Origin: Okapia johnstoni | Lineage: Eukaryota; Chordata; Mammalia; Artiodactyla; Giraffidae | Length of the DNA: 64,000 bases | Reading direction: 5' to 3' | NCBI GenBank assembly: GCA_024291935.2 | Contig: CM044311.1 | Location: 20,235,001 to 20,299,000 of the forward strand | Shown here: positions 21,735-33,751 of the stretch, piece by piece | Layout: the number at the start of each line of letters is the position of its first letter | Numbering within the stretch: position 1 is the first letter of the stretch | Notes under the pieces: generated by a model | What the model saw: the letters and a program-made list of their open reading frames with translations, nothing else | The model's database searches: none | Told to the model about the DNA's origin: nothing | Program-made: the position numbers and the translations under genes

Positions 21735-22895
21735 GTCAAACTTTATTTTTTTAGGACAGTTTTAGGTTCATGCAAACCAGAGCAGAAAATACAGATTTCC
21801 CCATACACCTTCTCTTCCCAAACACACACATTCCCTCACTGACATCCCTTACTAGAGTAGTACATTTGTTACAATCAATGATTCTACATTGACACATCAT
21901 AATCACCCAAAGTCTATGGTTTTTATTTGAATTCACACTAGTCCTACATTCTCTGGGTCTGAACAAATGTAGAATGACATGTATCCATCATTGTACACCA
22001 TATGGAGTATGGTCACTGTTTCCAAAATTTTCCATACTGTGCATATTTATCCTTCTCCTGCCCTACCCTTCACAACTGTTGATCTTTTCATTGTTTTTAG
22101 TTTTGCTTCTTCCAGAATAAAATATCATACAGTTGGAATAAAATCATGTATAGCTTTTTCACATTGGTTTCTTTTACTTAAAAAAAATGAATTTCTCATT
22201 CTTCTGTCTTTAAATTGCTTGATAGCACATTTATTTCTAACACTGCATAATGTTCTCGTTGTGTGGATTATCGGTTTGTTTATCCTTTCACCTGTTGAAG
22301 AATATCTTGGTTACTTTCAAGTTTTGGCAACTATGAATGAAGCTGATACACGTATTTGCTTGCAGGTTATTGTGTGGACCTATGTTTTCAATTAATTTGT
22401 ATAAATACCAAGAATTAAATTTGCTGGATGTCATGGCAAGAGTATGTTTAGTGTTGTACAAAACAACTGCTGCTGCTGCTGCTGCTGCTAAGTCGCTTCA
22501 GTCGGGTCCGACTCTGTGTGACCCCACAGATGGCAGCCCACCAGGCTCCGCCATCCCTGGGATTCTCCAGGCAAGAATACTGGAGTGGGTTGCCATTTCC
22601 TTCTCCAGTGCATGAAAGAGAAAAGTGAAAGTGAAGTCGCTCAGTCATGTCCGACTCCTAGCGACCCCATGGACTGCAGCCCACCAGGCTCCTCCATCCA
22701 TGGGATTCTCCAGGCAAGAGTACTGGAGTGGGGTGCCATTGCCCTCTCCAACTAAACTCTACTAAAGTGGCTGTACCACTGTGTTATTCCCACCAGCAAT
22801 GAATGAGAATTCCTTGGAGGATTGCTTCTCATCCTCACCAGTGTTTGATGTTCTCAGTGTCTTGCATTATGAAATTATTAGGTTCTAAGCAATAT
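21735..22895 (-). mobile_element. Old L1 3' region (L1M class), split by BOV-A2
   Basis: Minus-strand L1 3' end beginning TTTATTTTTTTAGGACAG, with AGTACATTTGTTACAATCAA, CACATCATAATCACCC and further 3' UTR/ORF2 phrases. After the BOV-A2 at 22468-22751 it resumes with AGTGGCTGTACCAC and CCCACCAGCAATGAATGAGA and ends near 22895. Open frames here (for example 138 codons at 21979-22395 on the plus strand) run antisense to the LINE and are not genes. Confidence 0.85.
22468..22751 (-). mobile_element. BOV-A2 SINE, full dimer
   Basis: Complete minus-strand dimer: seven CTG units, first monomer to CATTTCCTTCTCCAGTGCAT, linker GAAAGAGAAAAGTGAAAGTG, second monomer to CCATTGCCCTCTCCA. Low divergence. 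It inserted into the old L1. Confidence 0.96.
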
Positions 22896-23667
22896 ATCTT
22901 TGAATTCCTTACCCTCTTTACAGTTTTGACTTGTAGTTAGAGAACAGCTTAAAATTTATTTAACTATGATTTACATAAAACTGTAAAGTGTATACATTTT
23001 TAAAAATAACATTAATCATGAATAAAAATATGATTTTATTCTTTTGCCAGGTTTAATATATTTATTATTATAAAATATCCATGCAACAGATGTTAATCAT
23101 AATGGAAACACTTTGAGAATAAAAGAGGCAGTGACCCAATATGAGAGCCTGCCGCTCCACTGTGTGGAACTCCTAGGTTCAAGGGTGACCAAGACTTAAC
23201 AAGAGTTGGCAAGGGGCTGAGTCCTCCAGTGTCTTGCTATAGTTGGAGCTTGACCTACTCAGAATAATTGGGGCCTCATTCACTCTTCTCAAGATCTTGC
23301 CACCTGTTGTGTTTCTGGAATGGCATGTTCAAGTCAATTTCTAAAAACTCTCTTTGATCTACAGGGATCCAGAAATTGTAGTTAAAATCAATGACACATT
23401 CCTTTCTTCCATGTCTTCTTTCTCTTCTGCCTCTCCTCTGCTCCTCCCCTTCTACCTTCCCCGCCCCCATTTCTCCCCCTCCCTTCCTCTTTTTTTCTCT
23501 TTCTGGTCCTCCTCCTCCTTTTTTTCTTCTTCATCTTTTTCTTCCACTTCCTCTGATTGATTGCTAACTACTTAATTTACAGTCTTAGAGACAGCACTGT
23601 TTCTCTAACCTTATTCAGCTTCATCAAGGGAATGATGCATGATACAAGAGCCAGAACCATAGCAGAA
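22896..23667. other. Non-coding DNA with a pyrimidine tract
   Basis: No gene. The pyrimidine-rich part is listed separately. Confidence 0.5.
23399..23560. repeat. Polypyrimidine tract
   Basis: About 160 bp almost wholly C and T on the plus strand, with imperfect CTTCTTC and CCTCCTCCT motifs. Such tracts can form triplex (H-DNA). Confidence 0.85.
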
Positions 23668-24085
23668 TAAAGGACAGTGAGAGTTGGGCCATAAAGAAGG
23701 CTGAGCATCCAACAATCGATGCTTTCAAACTGCGGCACTGGAGAAAACCTTTCAGAGTCCCTTGGACAGCAAGGAGATCAAACCAGTCAATCCTAAAGGA
23801 AAGCAACTCTGAATAGTCATTGAAGGACTAATGCTGAGGCTGACGTTCCAATACTTTGGCCACTTGATACAAAGAATTGAATCGTTGGAAAAGACCCTGA
23901 TGCTGGGAAAGATTGAGGACAGGAGGAAAAGGGGGTGACAAGAAGATAAGATGATTGAATGGTATCACTGACACAATGGACATGAGTTTGAGCAAACTCT
24001 GGGTGATAGTGAAGGACAGAGAATCCTGGCATGTGCTACAGTCCATGGGGTCACAAACAGTCAGACATGACTTAGTGACTGAGTG
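23668..24085 (+). mobile_element. BovB 3' end
   Basis: Plus-strand 3' 420 bp of BovB, from GAGAGTTGGGCCATAAAGAA to GACTTAGTGACTGAGTGAC. Diverged, frame broken. Confidence 0.92.
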
Positions 24086-24149
24086 ACAAAAATCCACACG
24101 AAGTCAAATCTGTACTAAATGAGATCAGTGAATATTATACACCTCCTAG

Positions 24150-24236
24150 AGCCGAATCTTCCCAACCCAGGAATTAAACCGGGGTCCCCTGCATTGCAGG
24201 TGGATTCTTTACCAACTAAGCTATCAGGGAAGCCCT
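24150..24236 (-). mobile_element. Bov-tA SINE head fragment
   Basis: Only the head half is present, from GAATCTTCCCAACCCAGG to TATCAGGGAAGCCCTCC on the minus strand. Confidence 0.88.
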
Positions 24237-24900
24237 CCAAAGCTGAAAAGGGGCCTATACTTCAGAAATGTCATGTTTTTACTATAATTATTTATTGTAA
24301 GATTTTCCTGATAGTCTATTTAGAAAATGGGTCATTAGGAAATTTAATTGCTTAAAAGTGAATCTTAAGTGCTAATAATGCCTTGAAAAAAGATAAAATA
24401 AATTATTAAAATTAATATATACATTTAGCTTAGACAGTGTTTGAGGGAGAAAAGATTCAAATTTAGTTCATTCTAAAAGAGATCTAATGTAAACCCACCT
24501 GCTATAAGCAATGCATGTATACTTCTGCCTTTGCTCAGAAAGAAAGAAAAAAATGTTCTTCAAATTTCTATTGTATGAAGGAAGACCCTCTCTCTGGAGC
24601 ACTGAAATTGACTTAAAGCTTCAAGACAAGACATACTTTATCATAAATCACACCTGGTTAATATCATCACAGCATTCTCAATTTCTTGTATTTATAGTGG
24701 TTTTCCTTAACCTTAGCAAAACAAAACAACAACAAGAAATAAAGGTAAATAATGTTAGTAAGTACCAATAAACACTAGTTTAAATTCAAACATTTCAGTC
24801 AAATGTCTCATTTTTTTTTCATTCCTCACCAAGAATATCAAAACTGATGTAACTGCAAAATACCAGCTAATTTTTATTTTGCTTATTTATTATCCTGTTA
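24237..24900. other. Non-coding AT-rich DNA
   Basis: Nothing recognised. An 86-codon frame at 24511-24771 has no domain resemblance. Confidence 0.5.
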
Positions 24901-25104
24901 CTGGGCTTCCAAGGTGACTCAGAGTAAAGCATTTGCTCACAGTGCAGAAAACCCACGTTCCATCCCTGGGTTGTGAAGATTCCCCAGAAGAAGATAGTGG
25001 CAACCCACTCCAGTACTCTTGCCTGGAGAATTCCATGAACAGAGAAGCCTGGCAGGCTATAGTCCATGAGGGGGTAAAGAGTTGGACCTGACTGAGCAAC
25101 TAAC
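24901..25104 (+). mobile_element. Bov-tA SINE
   Basis: Plus-strand copy from GGGCTTCCAAGGTGACTCAG to GAGCAACTAACAC, running straight into a CA repeat. Confidence 0.92.
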
Positions 25105-25152
25105 ACACACATGCGCACACACACACACACACACATACAGACACACACACAT
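25105..25152. repeat. (CA)n microsatellite at SINE tail
   Basis: Interrupted CA repeat (ATGCGCACAC... then CATACAGACACACAC) grown from the Bov-tA 3' end. Confidence 0.95.
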
Positions 25153-25276
25153 CATATTTGTAGTTTGTGAGTAAGCAGTATAAACCTCTTAATTGTGAAA
25201 ATCATGTCTCTGTGCTATAAATTTGAGCATCCTCATTACTTAGTATCATCCTGACATTTTGCGGACATCACCCAGA

Positions 25277-25400
25277 TGTGTGTGTATGCGTGCTCAGTTT
25301 TCTCTAACTCTTTGTTACCTCATGGACTGTAGTTAGGCTCCTCTGTCCATGGGATTTTTCAGGTAAGAATACTGGAGTGGATTGCCACTTCCTTCTCACA
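25277..25400 (-). mobile_element. Bov-tA SINE tail half
   Basis: Minus-strand tail half only, from GTGTGTATGCGTGCTCAG to ATTGCCACTTCCTTCTC; the tRNA-like head is absent. Confidence 0.88.
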
Positions 25401-27334
25401 ATGAATCAATGTGGATGAATAAGTGTTAAGTCCAAGAATGCAGATAAGTTTGTTTGTTTGCCTGAAGAGGGAAGATTTATAGACAGGAAAATCCCAGTAT
25501 ATTCAGAATCTGTTAAAAACATGAAGTACTTTGTTGTCATTGTTGTTTGGGTAATTATTTATTTATTCTCCTTCACTTTAATCAGCATTCAACACAGTGT
25601 TATGTAAGCAAAATGACTCATTGGAAAATCTGGACTCAGGTGCCCTTGAGCCTCTAAATTTACAAGATCATTAAACCTTCTCATTTCCCCCAACGCTACA
25701 AAAACAGCGTCACTATACCTTCACCAACAAAAATCTTACCTGTCAAATACTCAGCATCTAACTTATACTTCATTGGCCTTACTTTTTGCTTCATTAACTT
25801 CACTGACAAAGGAACCACTTGTTTTGAAAGAGGTAATAATAGTGTTACCCTAAGAGATGTAGGGAAAGTGATATTTAGACCTGGTAAAAATACTGCATGG
25901 TTTAATTTTCTTATTAACTTGTCAACTTTTTCTGTATAGTATGTAGCTCTGACTTACTTTTCTTAAAGTCATGACTAAATGCTTTAAGTTGGTAAATATT
26001 TACCAAAATTTCTGTCCTTATATATCTTCTCTAAACAAATTAATTTGCAATAAACATTGCCAAGCCTCTCTTGCTTCAAACCTTTATCCCTAACCGACTG
26101 CAAAAATTTAAAATAAATAAATACAAAACTGATGTTAAAGGAAGAGTGAGATTTGACCTCAGTTATTCAGATACCCAGTTCTGGGGTGTCTATACTGTTT
26201 AAAATTACCAGATTCTTTCTCAAACCTCTGCTTCTTTTTGCCTGTGTAAACACAGTGTATTTTTTGTGGGGGGGGGGGCTAAAGTTTTATGAGGAGGGAT
26301 TGCTAGAACTTCAGAGAGTAGCTCAAGCATCTTATTGATGTTTGCACAAAACCTTAACTTAGATTGAGGGTCTTCCTATTTACACCTTTTGCCAAAGAAG
26401 CTAGTAACTCTGAACTGTCTCAAGAGAAACATTGTATTTCTCAAATGAACAGCATATACTTAGATCAGATGTTTTGTCTTACAAAATTCAATATTTCTGT
26501 TCTTTCAGAGAATAAGTAATGACTTAACAATGCTTTGCAGCAGGCAACACTTAAAGTGTAATAAATGCATGCATTCTAGGAGTGCATTTTGAAAATGCCT
26601 TCTAGTATTCCAGACAATGTTTTTTTTTTTTTTTCTGTTTATACAGCTTTTCAGGGAAATATTTATGAGAACAAAAAAACTAATTCCACACCTTTTTTTC
26701 TCATTATCATATTGGACTTTTTGAGTGGATGTGCAACTTTTCTTAAGACTATCCAAAATTTGTCTTTTAATTTTGATCATACTCCTGATATATTATTCTG
26801 CTTTTATAAGTTCAGAGGTTGAAGGAAAAGTCAAAACATTTCTTTGAAAACATTCAAATCTCTATATTCCAAGACCACAATTACAACCTCTTGGCCTGGC
26901 CCCTGGTGGTTATTGGCCAAGAAGTGAGAGAGGATCAATGGTGACAGCTTCATTTCTCATAGTGCCACTAATAGTGCATTGTGTTTTCCAATTATGAAAA
27001 AGCATGTGTGGAATTTTGTCTATCATGTGCCTAACTAAAACCAAATCTTTACTCTCTCTGTGCCAGATGAAAACCCAGTAAGAAATAAAGAGTTCATGCA
27101 AACTTGGCATATAGTCAAATATTAGTATTATTGTTAGAGGAATAGTCAGAGTTTAGGTTGACCATCAGGGAACAGTAAAGTGCTTAGGACTGCAAACAGC
27201 AGGGACATTTCACCAAGCCTGGACTTGAAGAGTTGGGATAAGTTACAGAAATCAGAAAGAAAAGCTATATGGTGAGAGGACCTCCTATAGGAGTTGGGAC
27301 TTAGACAGAGTTTATTTGTTGCCTTATTCATGGT
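25401..27334. other. Unassigned AT-rich DNA
   Basis: No gene or clear repeat. Contains a G11 run at 26268-26278 and a T-rich run near 26620-26635. Confidence 0.5.
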
Positions 27335-27410
27335 GGAAAAGGAAATGGCCACTACAGTCCTGGACAGGACAGATCTAAAAGAGTTGGACACAACTGAAGC
27401 GACTCAACAT
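27335..27410 (+). mobile_element. Bov-tA-like SINE fragment with internal deletions
   Basis: AAGGAAATGGCCACTACAGTCC, broken as GGAAATGG then CTACAGTCC, followed by AAAGAGTTGGACACAACTGA and GCGACTCAACATGCA, matches the middle and tail of a Bov-type SINE with pieces missing. Confidence 0.65.
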
Positions 27411-27609
27411 GCATTCACTGATGATAATTTAGAGTTCTGACACAAGGACATCATCTGGCTTACTGATTACAATATGTCCAGTGCTTGGAAGAGTCGGTGA
27501 CCCAAATATAATTTCACTCACATATCCAACCTGCATTTTTAATGGACAAGAAACCTGTGGCACAAGTATGTCCCAAGTCAAAGGTCATGTGAGATTAAAG
27601 GAAAAGCTT

Positions 27610-27811
27610 GTTGTTTAGTCCCTAAGTAGTGTCTGACTCTGTTGTGACCCCATGGACTGTAGTCCACTAGTCTCCTCTGTGAGGGATTTCCCAGGCAAGA
27701 ACACTGGAGTGGGATGCTGTTTCTTCTCCAGGAGATTTTCTTGACCCAGGGATCGAACCTCCATCTCGTGTTGCAGATGGATTATTTACTGCTGAGCCAC
27801 CAGGGAAGTCC
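27610..27811 (-). mobile_element. Bov-tA SINE with 13-bp target-site duplication
   Basis: Minus-strand full copy (GTTGTTTAGTCCCTAAGTAG to GAGCCACCAGGGAAGTC). Perfect direct repeats AAAGGAAAAGCTT at 27597-27609 and 27812-27824 fix both edges. Confidence 0.97.
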
Positions 27812-28115
27812 AAAGGAAAAGCTTACTTATCTCTAATTCCACTAAGTATCACCATAAATTATGCTGCTTCTCAATGTTACAATTCGAAACACAGTAGGGC
27901 TTTTTTTTTCTTCTGTTAGAGTTAATGAAACATTAGAAATTGACTCATTTGAGAATAAGTCCTTAATTTATGGATGTAGAAAATTCTGAGCCAGTGTTAG
28001 TTATAAAGTGGAGAAGAGAACTCAAAATATAAACTCCATGTCAGTAAGTTTATATAATCATTGTTTACATTTATGCCTTTAACTTTTTAACATCAAACCC
28101 AAAGTGAAAACATTT

Positions 28116-28316
28116 ATTGCTCAGTCATTTCTTTCTCTGTGACCCCATGGACTGTAGTCCCCCAGGCTCCTTTGTCCATGAAATTATCCAGTCAAGAATG
28201 CTCCAGTGGGTAGCCAGCCATTCCATTCTCCAGGGATCTTCCTGACCCAGGGATCAAACCCAAGTCTCCTGCATTGCAGGTAGATTCTTTATCACTAGTA
28301 CCACCTGGGAAGCCCT
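28116..28316 (-). mobile_element. Bov-tA SINE
   Basis: Minus-strand copy from TTGCTCAGTCATTTCTTTC to ACCACCTGGGAAGCCCT. A short duplication (GTAGCCAGCCATTCC) interrupts the middle. Confidence 0.92.
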
Positions 28317-29741
28317 CAAATCCACCATATTTCTATCTATGACACCTGGGCAAAATCAGAAACTACTTATTTGGTGAAATGCTTCCTGTTTTGTTAAAAA
28401 AAAAATTACTTTCAACCCTTGTCAAATGGAAACTAAACAAGTTATATTTACTCCCCCTTCATTTTACATTTCAATTAAGTCTCATCCTTCCCCTTTCTTT
28501 CTCTCCCTTCTGAATCACAGCCAGTTGGGATACGGAGAGTGATGTCACCCATGGAAAAAAATGCGAATTTTTTTATTCTTTTATATAGTCATTCCCACTA
28601 TTCTTCCTTAGCTTTTGTTACACATAATGAAAGCCAAAGCTAATAGAGACGTTTTTATGAAAGTTTAAATGGATAGTAGTAGAAATGGGGAAAGAAGAAC
28701 GGGAAAGCAAAATAGAATATTTTTAAGTATTTACAATAGCAATGTTTCCACAATTTCCATTCTTGTATGTTTCCACTGGGAGAAATGCTTCTGCTTGGTG
28801 TCCTTTCTTCTCTTGCTGTACACAATTCTCTCTCACGTCCACTGCTGCTTATTTTACAAAATAAAGCTATATGCAGAGGGGAAGATAAGCCCCAGATTTA
28901 TTTCTTAATACTTTGTCAAACATTTTATTCATTTCAGTCATTTCATAATCCGTGTCTTTGTCAGCATGGGAAATGAGGCATTGCTTTCTCTTTCATTTTT
29001 ATCATCATATGTGTCTTTGCTTTCCAAATGTCCTAGCTTATTCTATGCACCCACCTTGTATTTACTTTACCAACCCAGGCTGAATACCAGGGAAGCTAGA
29101 TATTTTCATACTCATGATGGAGAAGGAGATAAGGAGAGCTCCAAAATTCTATCTTGATGACTCATTTTGTTTGAAGTTCTAAAACTTTTCCTTAGAGAAC
29201 TCTACCCAGTCACCCAACAACTGCTCAGATTTTTGCAGTTAAACTGTGCTCTCAAACAGGACCTCAGCATCTTTTTTGTTTGTTTGTTTTGAGTTGTTAT
29301 TTAAAAATATGGCTGACATAATAACATTATGTCTATGTATAGGAAACAATGCAGGGATGTTGGAAAAAAATGTAGATCCAAAATCTGCTTAAATTTTAAA
29401 ACGCAACTACTTAAAACCTTTTCTCACAGGAGGAAGCAAAACCAGAAGACCCTTTTGCCAATGGTAGTGTCTACAAATTTCTCTACTGGGACATTAACGT
29501 TTATAATTTTTCACACGTTGAACTCCCTTGCATGTTTTGGTTATACACAAAATAGGTCAGTTTGAAATAGGGTATGAAGCCATTATCCTTATTTTATTAG
29601 AACTATAATATGAGGGAAATTATTAGCAATCCTCAGGGTCTTCAAATGGCAACTGATTTGAATTGTACAAAATGTTTTATTCCTTTATTGATTGTGAGTT
29701 ATTTTGTTTTGTCGTTTTATTTTCATGGTTATGTTGCTGTT
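28317..29741. other. Non-coding DNA, no gene seen
   Basis: No gene supported. Frames at 28669-29157 and 29329-29565 overlap one another in different frames and show no domain. Confidence 0.5.
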
Positions 29742-31988
29742 GTCCAGTCACTAAGTCATGTCTGACTGTTTGTGACACCATGGACTACAGCATGCCAGAC
29801 TTCTCTGTCCTTCACTATGTCCTAGAATTTGCTCAGACTCTGGGTCCATTGAATCACAGATCCTATCTAATCATCTTTTCCTCTGCTGCCTCTTTCTCCT
29901 TTTGCCTTCAATCTTTCTCAGAATCAAGGTCTTTTCCATTGAGTAGGCTCTTCACATCAGGTGGCCAAAGTATGGGAGCATAAACTTTAGCATCAAGTCC
30001 TTTCAATGACTATTCATGGTTGATTTCCTTTAGGATTGACTGGTTTGATGTTGCTGTCCAAGTGACCCTCAGGGATTTTCTCAAGCACCACAATTTAAAA
30101 GCATCAGTTCTTTGGTGCTCAGCCTTCTTTATGGTCCAACTCACATCCATACATGACTACTGGAAAACCATAGCTTTGATTACACAGACCTTTGTTGGCA
30201 AAGTGATGTCTCTGCTTTTTAATATACTGTCTAGGTCTATCTTACCTTTCCTTCCAAGGAGCAAGTTTCTTTTAATTTCATGGCTGCAGTCACTGTTGTC
30301 GGTGATTTTGGAGACAAAGAAAATGAAATCTGTCACTGTTTCTACTTTTTCCCCATCTATTTGCCATAGAATGATGGGACCAGATGCCCTGGTCCTATTT
30401 TTGGAATGTTGAGCCAGCATTTGGAATGTTGAGCCAGCATTTTCACTCTCCTCTTTCACCCTCATCAAGAGGCTGTTTAGTTCCTCTTCATTTTCTGTCA
30501 TCATAGTGGTATTATTTGCATATTGGAAGTTGTTGATATTTCTCCTAGAAATCTTGATTCTAGCTTGTGATTCATTCGGCACAGCATTTCCCTTGATATG
30601 TTCTGCATATAGGTTTATTAAGGAGAGTAACAATATACAACCTTGTATACCTTTCCCAATTTTCAACCAGTTTGTTGTTCTATGTCTGGTTCTAATGGTT
30701 GTTTCTTGACCCACATACAGATTTCTCAGGAGACATGTAAGGTTTTCTGATATGACCATCTCTTTAAGCATTTTCTATAGTTTGTTGTGATCCACAGTTG
30801 AGCATAGTCAATGAGGCAGAAATAGGTGCTTTTCTGGAATTCTTTTGCTTTCTCCATGATCCAATGGATGTTGGCAATTTGGTCTCTGGTTCCTCTGCAT
30901 TCCTCTGGTTCCTCCAGCTTGAACATCTGAAAGTTCTCGGTTCATATACTGCTGAAGGATTTTGAGCATAACCTTACTAGCATGTGAAATTAGAGCAATT
31001 GTATGGTAGTTTGAACATTCTTTTACATTTCCCTTATTTGGGATTGGAATGAAAACTAACTTTTCCCAGTCCTGTGGCCACTGCTGAGTTTTCCATATTT
31101 GCTGGCATACCGAGTGCAGCACTTTCACAGAATCATCTTTGAGGATTTGAAATAGCTCATCTGGAATTCTGTCACCTCCATTAGCTTTATTCATAGTAAT
31201 GCTTCCTAAGGTCCAGTTGACTTCACACTCCAGGATGTCTGGCTCTAGGTGTGTGACCACACCATGGTGATTATATGGTTCATTAAGATATTTTTTGTAT
31301 AGTTATGTGTATTCTTGCCACCTCTTTTTAATATCTTCTGCTTCTCTTATGTCCTTGCTGTTTCTTTCCTTATTGCTTCTGTCCTTTATTGTGCCCATTA
31401 TTGCATGAAATGTGTCCTTGATGTCTCCAATTTTCTTAAAGAGATCTCTAGCCTTTCCCATTCTTTTGTTTTCCTTGTTTTCTTTACATTGTTCATTGAA
31501 TAAGGTCTCCTTATCTCTCCTGGCTATTCTCTGGAACTCTGCTTTCAGTTGAGTATATCTTTCCCTTTCTCTTGTGCGTTTCATTTCTTTTCTTTCCTCA
31601 GGTAACTGTAAGGCCTCCTCAGACAACCACTTTGCCTTCTTGCATTTCTTTTTATTTGGGATGGTTTTAGTCACTGCCTCCTGTATGATGTTATGAACTT
31701 CCATCCTTAATTCTTCAGGCATGTTGTCTATCAGACATAATCACTTAAGTCTATTTGTGGCCTCCACTGTATAATCATAAGGAATTTGATTTAGGTCATA
31801 CCAGAACGGCCTAATGTTTTTCTCTATTTTCTTCAATTTAAGTCTGAAGTTTGCAATAAGGAGCTCATGATATGAGTCACAGTAAGCTCCCAGCCTTGTT
31901 TTTGCTGAATGTGTAGAGCTTATCCATCTTCGGACACAAAGGACATAATCAATCTGATTTCAGTATTGACCATCTGGTGATGTTCAAG
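29742..31988 (-). pseudogene. Longest BovB copy (about 2.2 kb), 5'-truncated
   Basis: Minus strand, reading from 31988 down to the 3' end at 29742. It starts inside the endonuclease and holds the linker (about 31303-31722, 139 codons open), the RT fingers and palm (about 30720-31260) and the C-terminal domain with the BovB 3' end. Damage is visible. Motif A near 30800 has lost about 10 nt, so the aspartate-bearing FD is gone. The YADD box reads YANN, losing both catalytic aspartates. A 20-bp tandem duplication at 30401-30440 adds codons after the palm. Several frameshifts are present. Known role of the intact family: target-primed reverse transcription of itself and of Bov SINEs. This copy is inactive. 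Confidence 0.93.
30401..30440. repeat. 20-bp perfect tandem duplication inside BovB
   Basis: TTGGAATGTTGAGCCAGCAT occurs at 30401-30420 and again at 30421-30440. Other BovB copies here carry one unit, so this is private to this copy. Confidence 0.95.
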
Positions 31989-32186
31989 TTAGTCATCTTT
32001 TGGTTAAAAAAGGCTAATTAAGTAAAAGTATGAATTTGCTAAGATTAAGACAAATTGAAATATTCATATCTTGATTCCCAATCAAGTATAAAACTCTACA
32101 CATATGTAAGGGATTGTTATTATGATAGCTGTGTCATCATTCGATGGAATATGTGATATATAACTTTTCAAATTTTTCAATAAACC

Positions 32187-32303
32187 TTTTTTTTTTCTTT
32201 GATTGCACTTCTTTGCATGCATAGTCTTAGTCCCCTGACAAGGGATTGGATCCATGTTCCCTGCAGTAGAAGTCTTAACCACTGGACTGCAAGACAAGTC
32301 CCT
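32187..32303 (-). mobile_element. CHR-2-type SINE
   Basis: Minus strand: poly-T at the left, then GCATGCATAGTCTTAGTCCC, ATTGGATCCATGTTCCCTGC and GTCTTAACCACTGGACTGC, matching the tRNA-Glu-derived CHR-2 head region. The head end is at the right (AAGTCCCTG). Confidence 0.8.
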
Positions 32304-32416
32304 GTAAGATTTTTTAAATGTCTGAGATATATTGATGTTGATTTCATTCTTTGTTTGCTTTTAGAACTAGTTTGCTACTTTAGTTTTTGAAATATTCATT
32401 TGGTTAGTAAGATGGT

Positions 32417-32549
32417 CGGAGAAGGCAATGGCACCCCACTCCAGTACTTTTGCCTGGAAAATCCCACGGATGGAGTAGCCTGGTAGGCTGCAGCCCATGG
32501 GGTCGCGAAGAGTTGGACACGACTGAAGCGACTTAGCAGCAGCAGCAGC
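32417..32549 (+). mobile_element. BOV-A2 SINE monomer with target-site duplication
   Basis: Plus-strand monomer CGGAGAAGGCAATGGCACCC to GACTTAGCAGCAGCAGCAG. Flanked by AGTAAGATGGT at 32406-32416 and 32550-32560 (11 bp, perfect). Low divergence. Confidence 0.97.
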
Positions 32550-32644
32550 AGTAAGATGGTACTTTTTGCACTTTTGTTCCAAATAGAGTTCTTTCTATGA
32601 CTCATCCATACCTGCTATGGTAAATGCTATGGAGAAGATTTCTA

Positions 32645-33225
32645 TGGTTGGTAGAATTCTAAAGATGGCTACCCCCCCCCCCCCCCAAGATTCTCATTTC
32701 TAGGTTATTCAATCATTCGCTAATGTAGATTCAACTTTGAAATGATTCTGAACATGTGATTAAAATTTCAAATTGGATGACCTTTTTACTACTTCAAAAG
32801 CAGAGTTTTCTCTCACTGATCACAGAAAACAGAAGAGGAAGTCAGAGAAATTCAGTTTGACAAAGTTGGAGGGGGCACATGGAGAGAGAAATGCAGGCAG
32901 CTGCTAGGATGCCCCCAGCTCAGAGCCAAAAAGAAACAAGGATCTCAGTTAATAGTATAACAATAAAGAACTGAATTTGTCTAAAACTCTGTATTATCTT
33001 GGAAGCTGATCCCAACTCCCCACCCAGAGCTTCTATGTAAGACTGTGGCCCTTCCAATACCTTGATTTCAGTCTTGTGAAACCCAGAGCAGAGAATCCAG
33101 CCAAGCTCACTCTAACTTCTGATATATAGAACTTTTAGATAAAACATGGAAGTTATTTTAGCTGCTAAATCTCTGGTTCATTGCTATGTGGTAATAGAAA
33201 GCTAATATACCTGACATAAATCAGG
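32645..33225 (+). mobile_element. MaLR LTR (MLT1/MST type)
   Basis: The start TGGTTGGTAGAATTCTAAAG, then a C15 run, ACATGTGATTAAAATTTCAA, ACCTTGATTTCAGTCTTGTG and the end ATGTGGTAATAGAAAGCTAA follow the order of an ERVL-MaLR LTR. About 580 bp, plus strand, highly diverged, no internal region beside it. Confidence 0.75.
32672..32686. repeat. C15 homopolymer
   Basis: Fifteen C residues, sited where MaLR LTRs carry a short C run. Confidence 0.95.
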
Positions 33226-33577
33226 TGGGAGAAATGCAAGTACCACCCCAGCTTCTTAGAGGATTTTAGAGTTTGGCTTTACAAGATTTTTCAAGGTTGT
33301 GAAGTCAGCAAATGCTGGTCTGTATGATGATGACACTGAGACCCCTCTAACTAGGGAGCAGGGATGTCTTCAGAGTTTGAAATAAGGCCCCATGAATGTT
33401 GTGTTGAATGGCATTTAACTTGTTATAATTACATATTATTTCTTTAAGATAAACCTTATCTACAGTGACGTGTGAGGTTTTAAGTGCACAGCTTGATTAC
33501 TGCTGATAAACATACTATGTTTATTATAGTATAGTGTATATTTAGTGTAGTATTTAATATATTAATATATAATTATA
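33226..33577. other. Non-coding DNA, no gene seen
   Basis: AT-rich, with TAT/ATA runs at 33530-33575. Nothing recognised. Confidence 0.5.
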
Positions 33578-33634
33578 TATGTTGCTAAGTCACTTCAGGC
33601 AGATTCTTTACCATCTGAGCCACTAGGGAAGCCC
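33578..33634 (-). mobile_element. Bov-tA SINE collapsed by internal deletion
   Basis: TTGCTAAGTCACTTCAG (tail end) is joined directly to GGCAGATTCTTTACCATCTG and the head end GAGCCACTAGGGAAGCCC. About 140-150 bp of the element's middle is missing. The junction sits at a shared CAG, suggesting deletion between short direct repeats. Confidence 0.85.
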
Positions 33635-33751
33635 AAGTAAAACTATAGAAGCATCCAGATTTTTTTTTAATATGTCACAATTTCATTTCATTTGCATTTT
33701 TTAATTTCTTTGTAATTTCTTCTTTAATGCATGGATCCTTTAAAAATGTAT

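Noticed and set aside
21979..22395. 138-codon plus-strand frame
   Set aside because: Antisense to an old L1 3' region.
22469..22489. CTG run as a coding polyglutamine or disease-type expansion
   Set aside because: It is the normal BOV-A2 end; the frames through it are SINE and L1 sequence.
30157..30771. 204-codon minus-strand frame as an active reverse transcriptase
   Set aside because: It is a BovB piece with YANN in place of YADD, a damaged motif A upstream and truncated ends.
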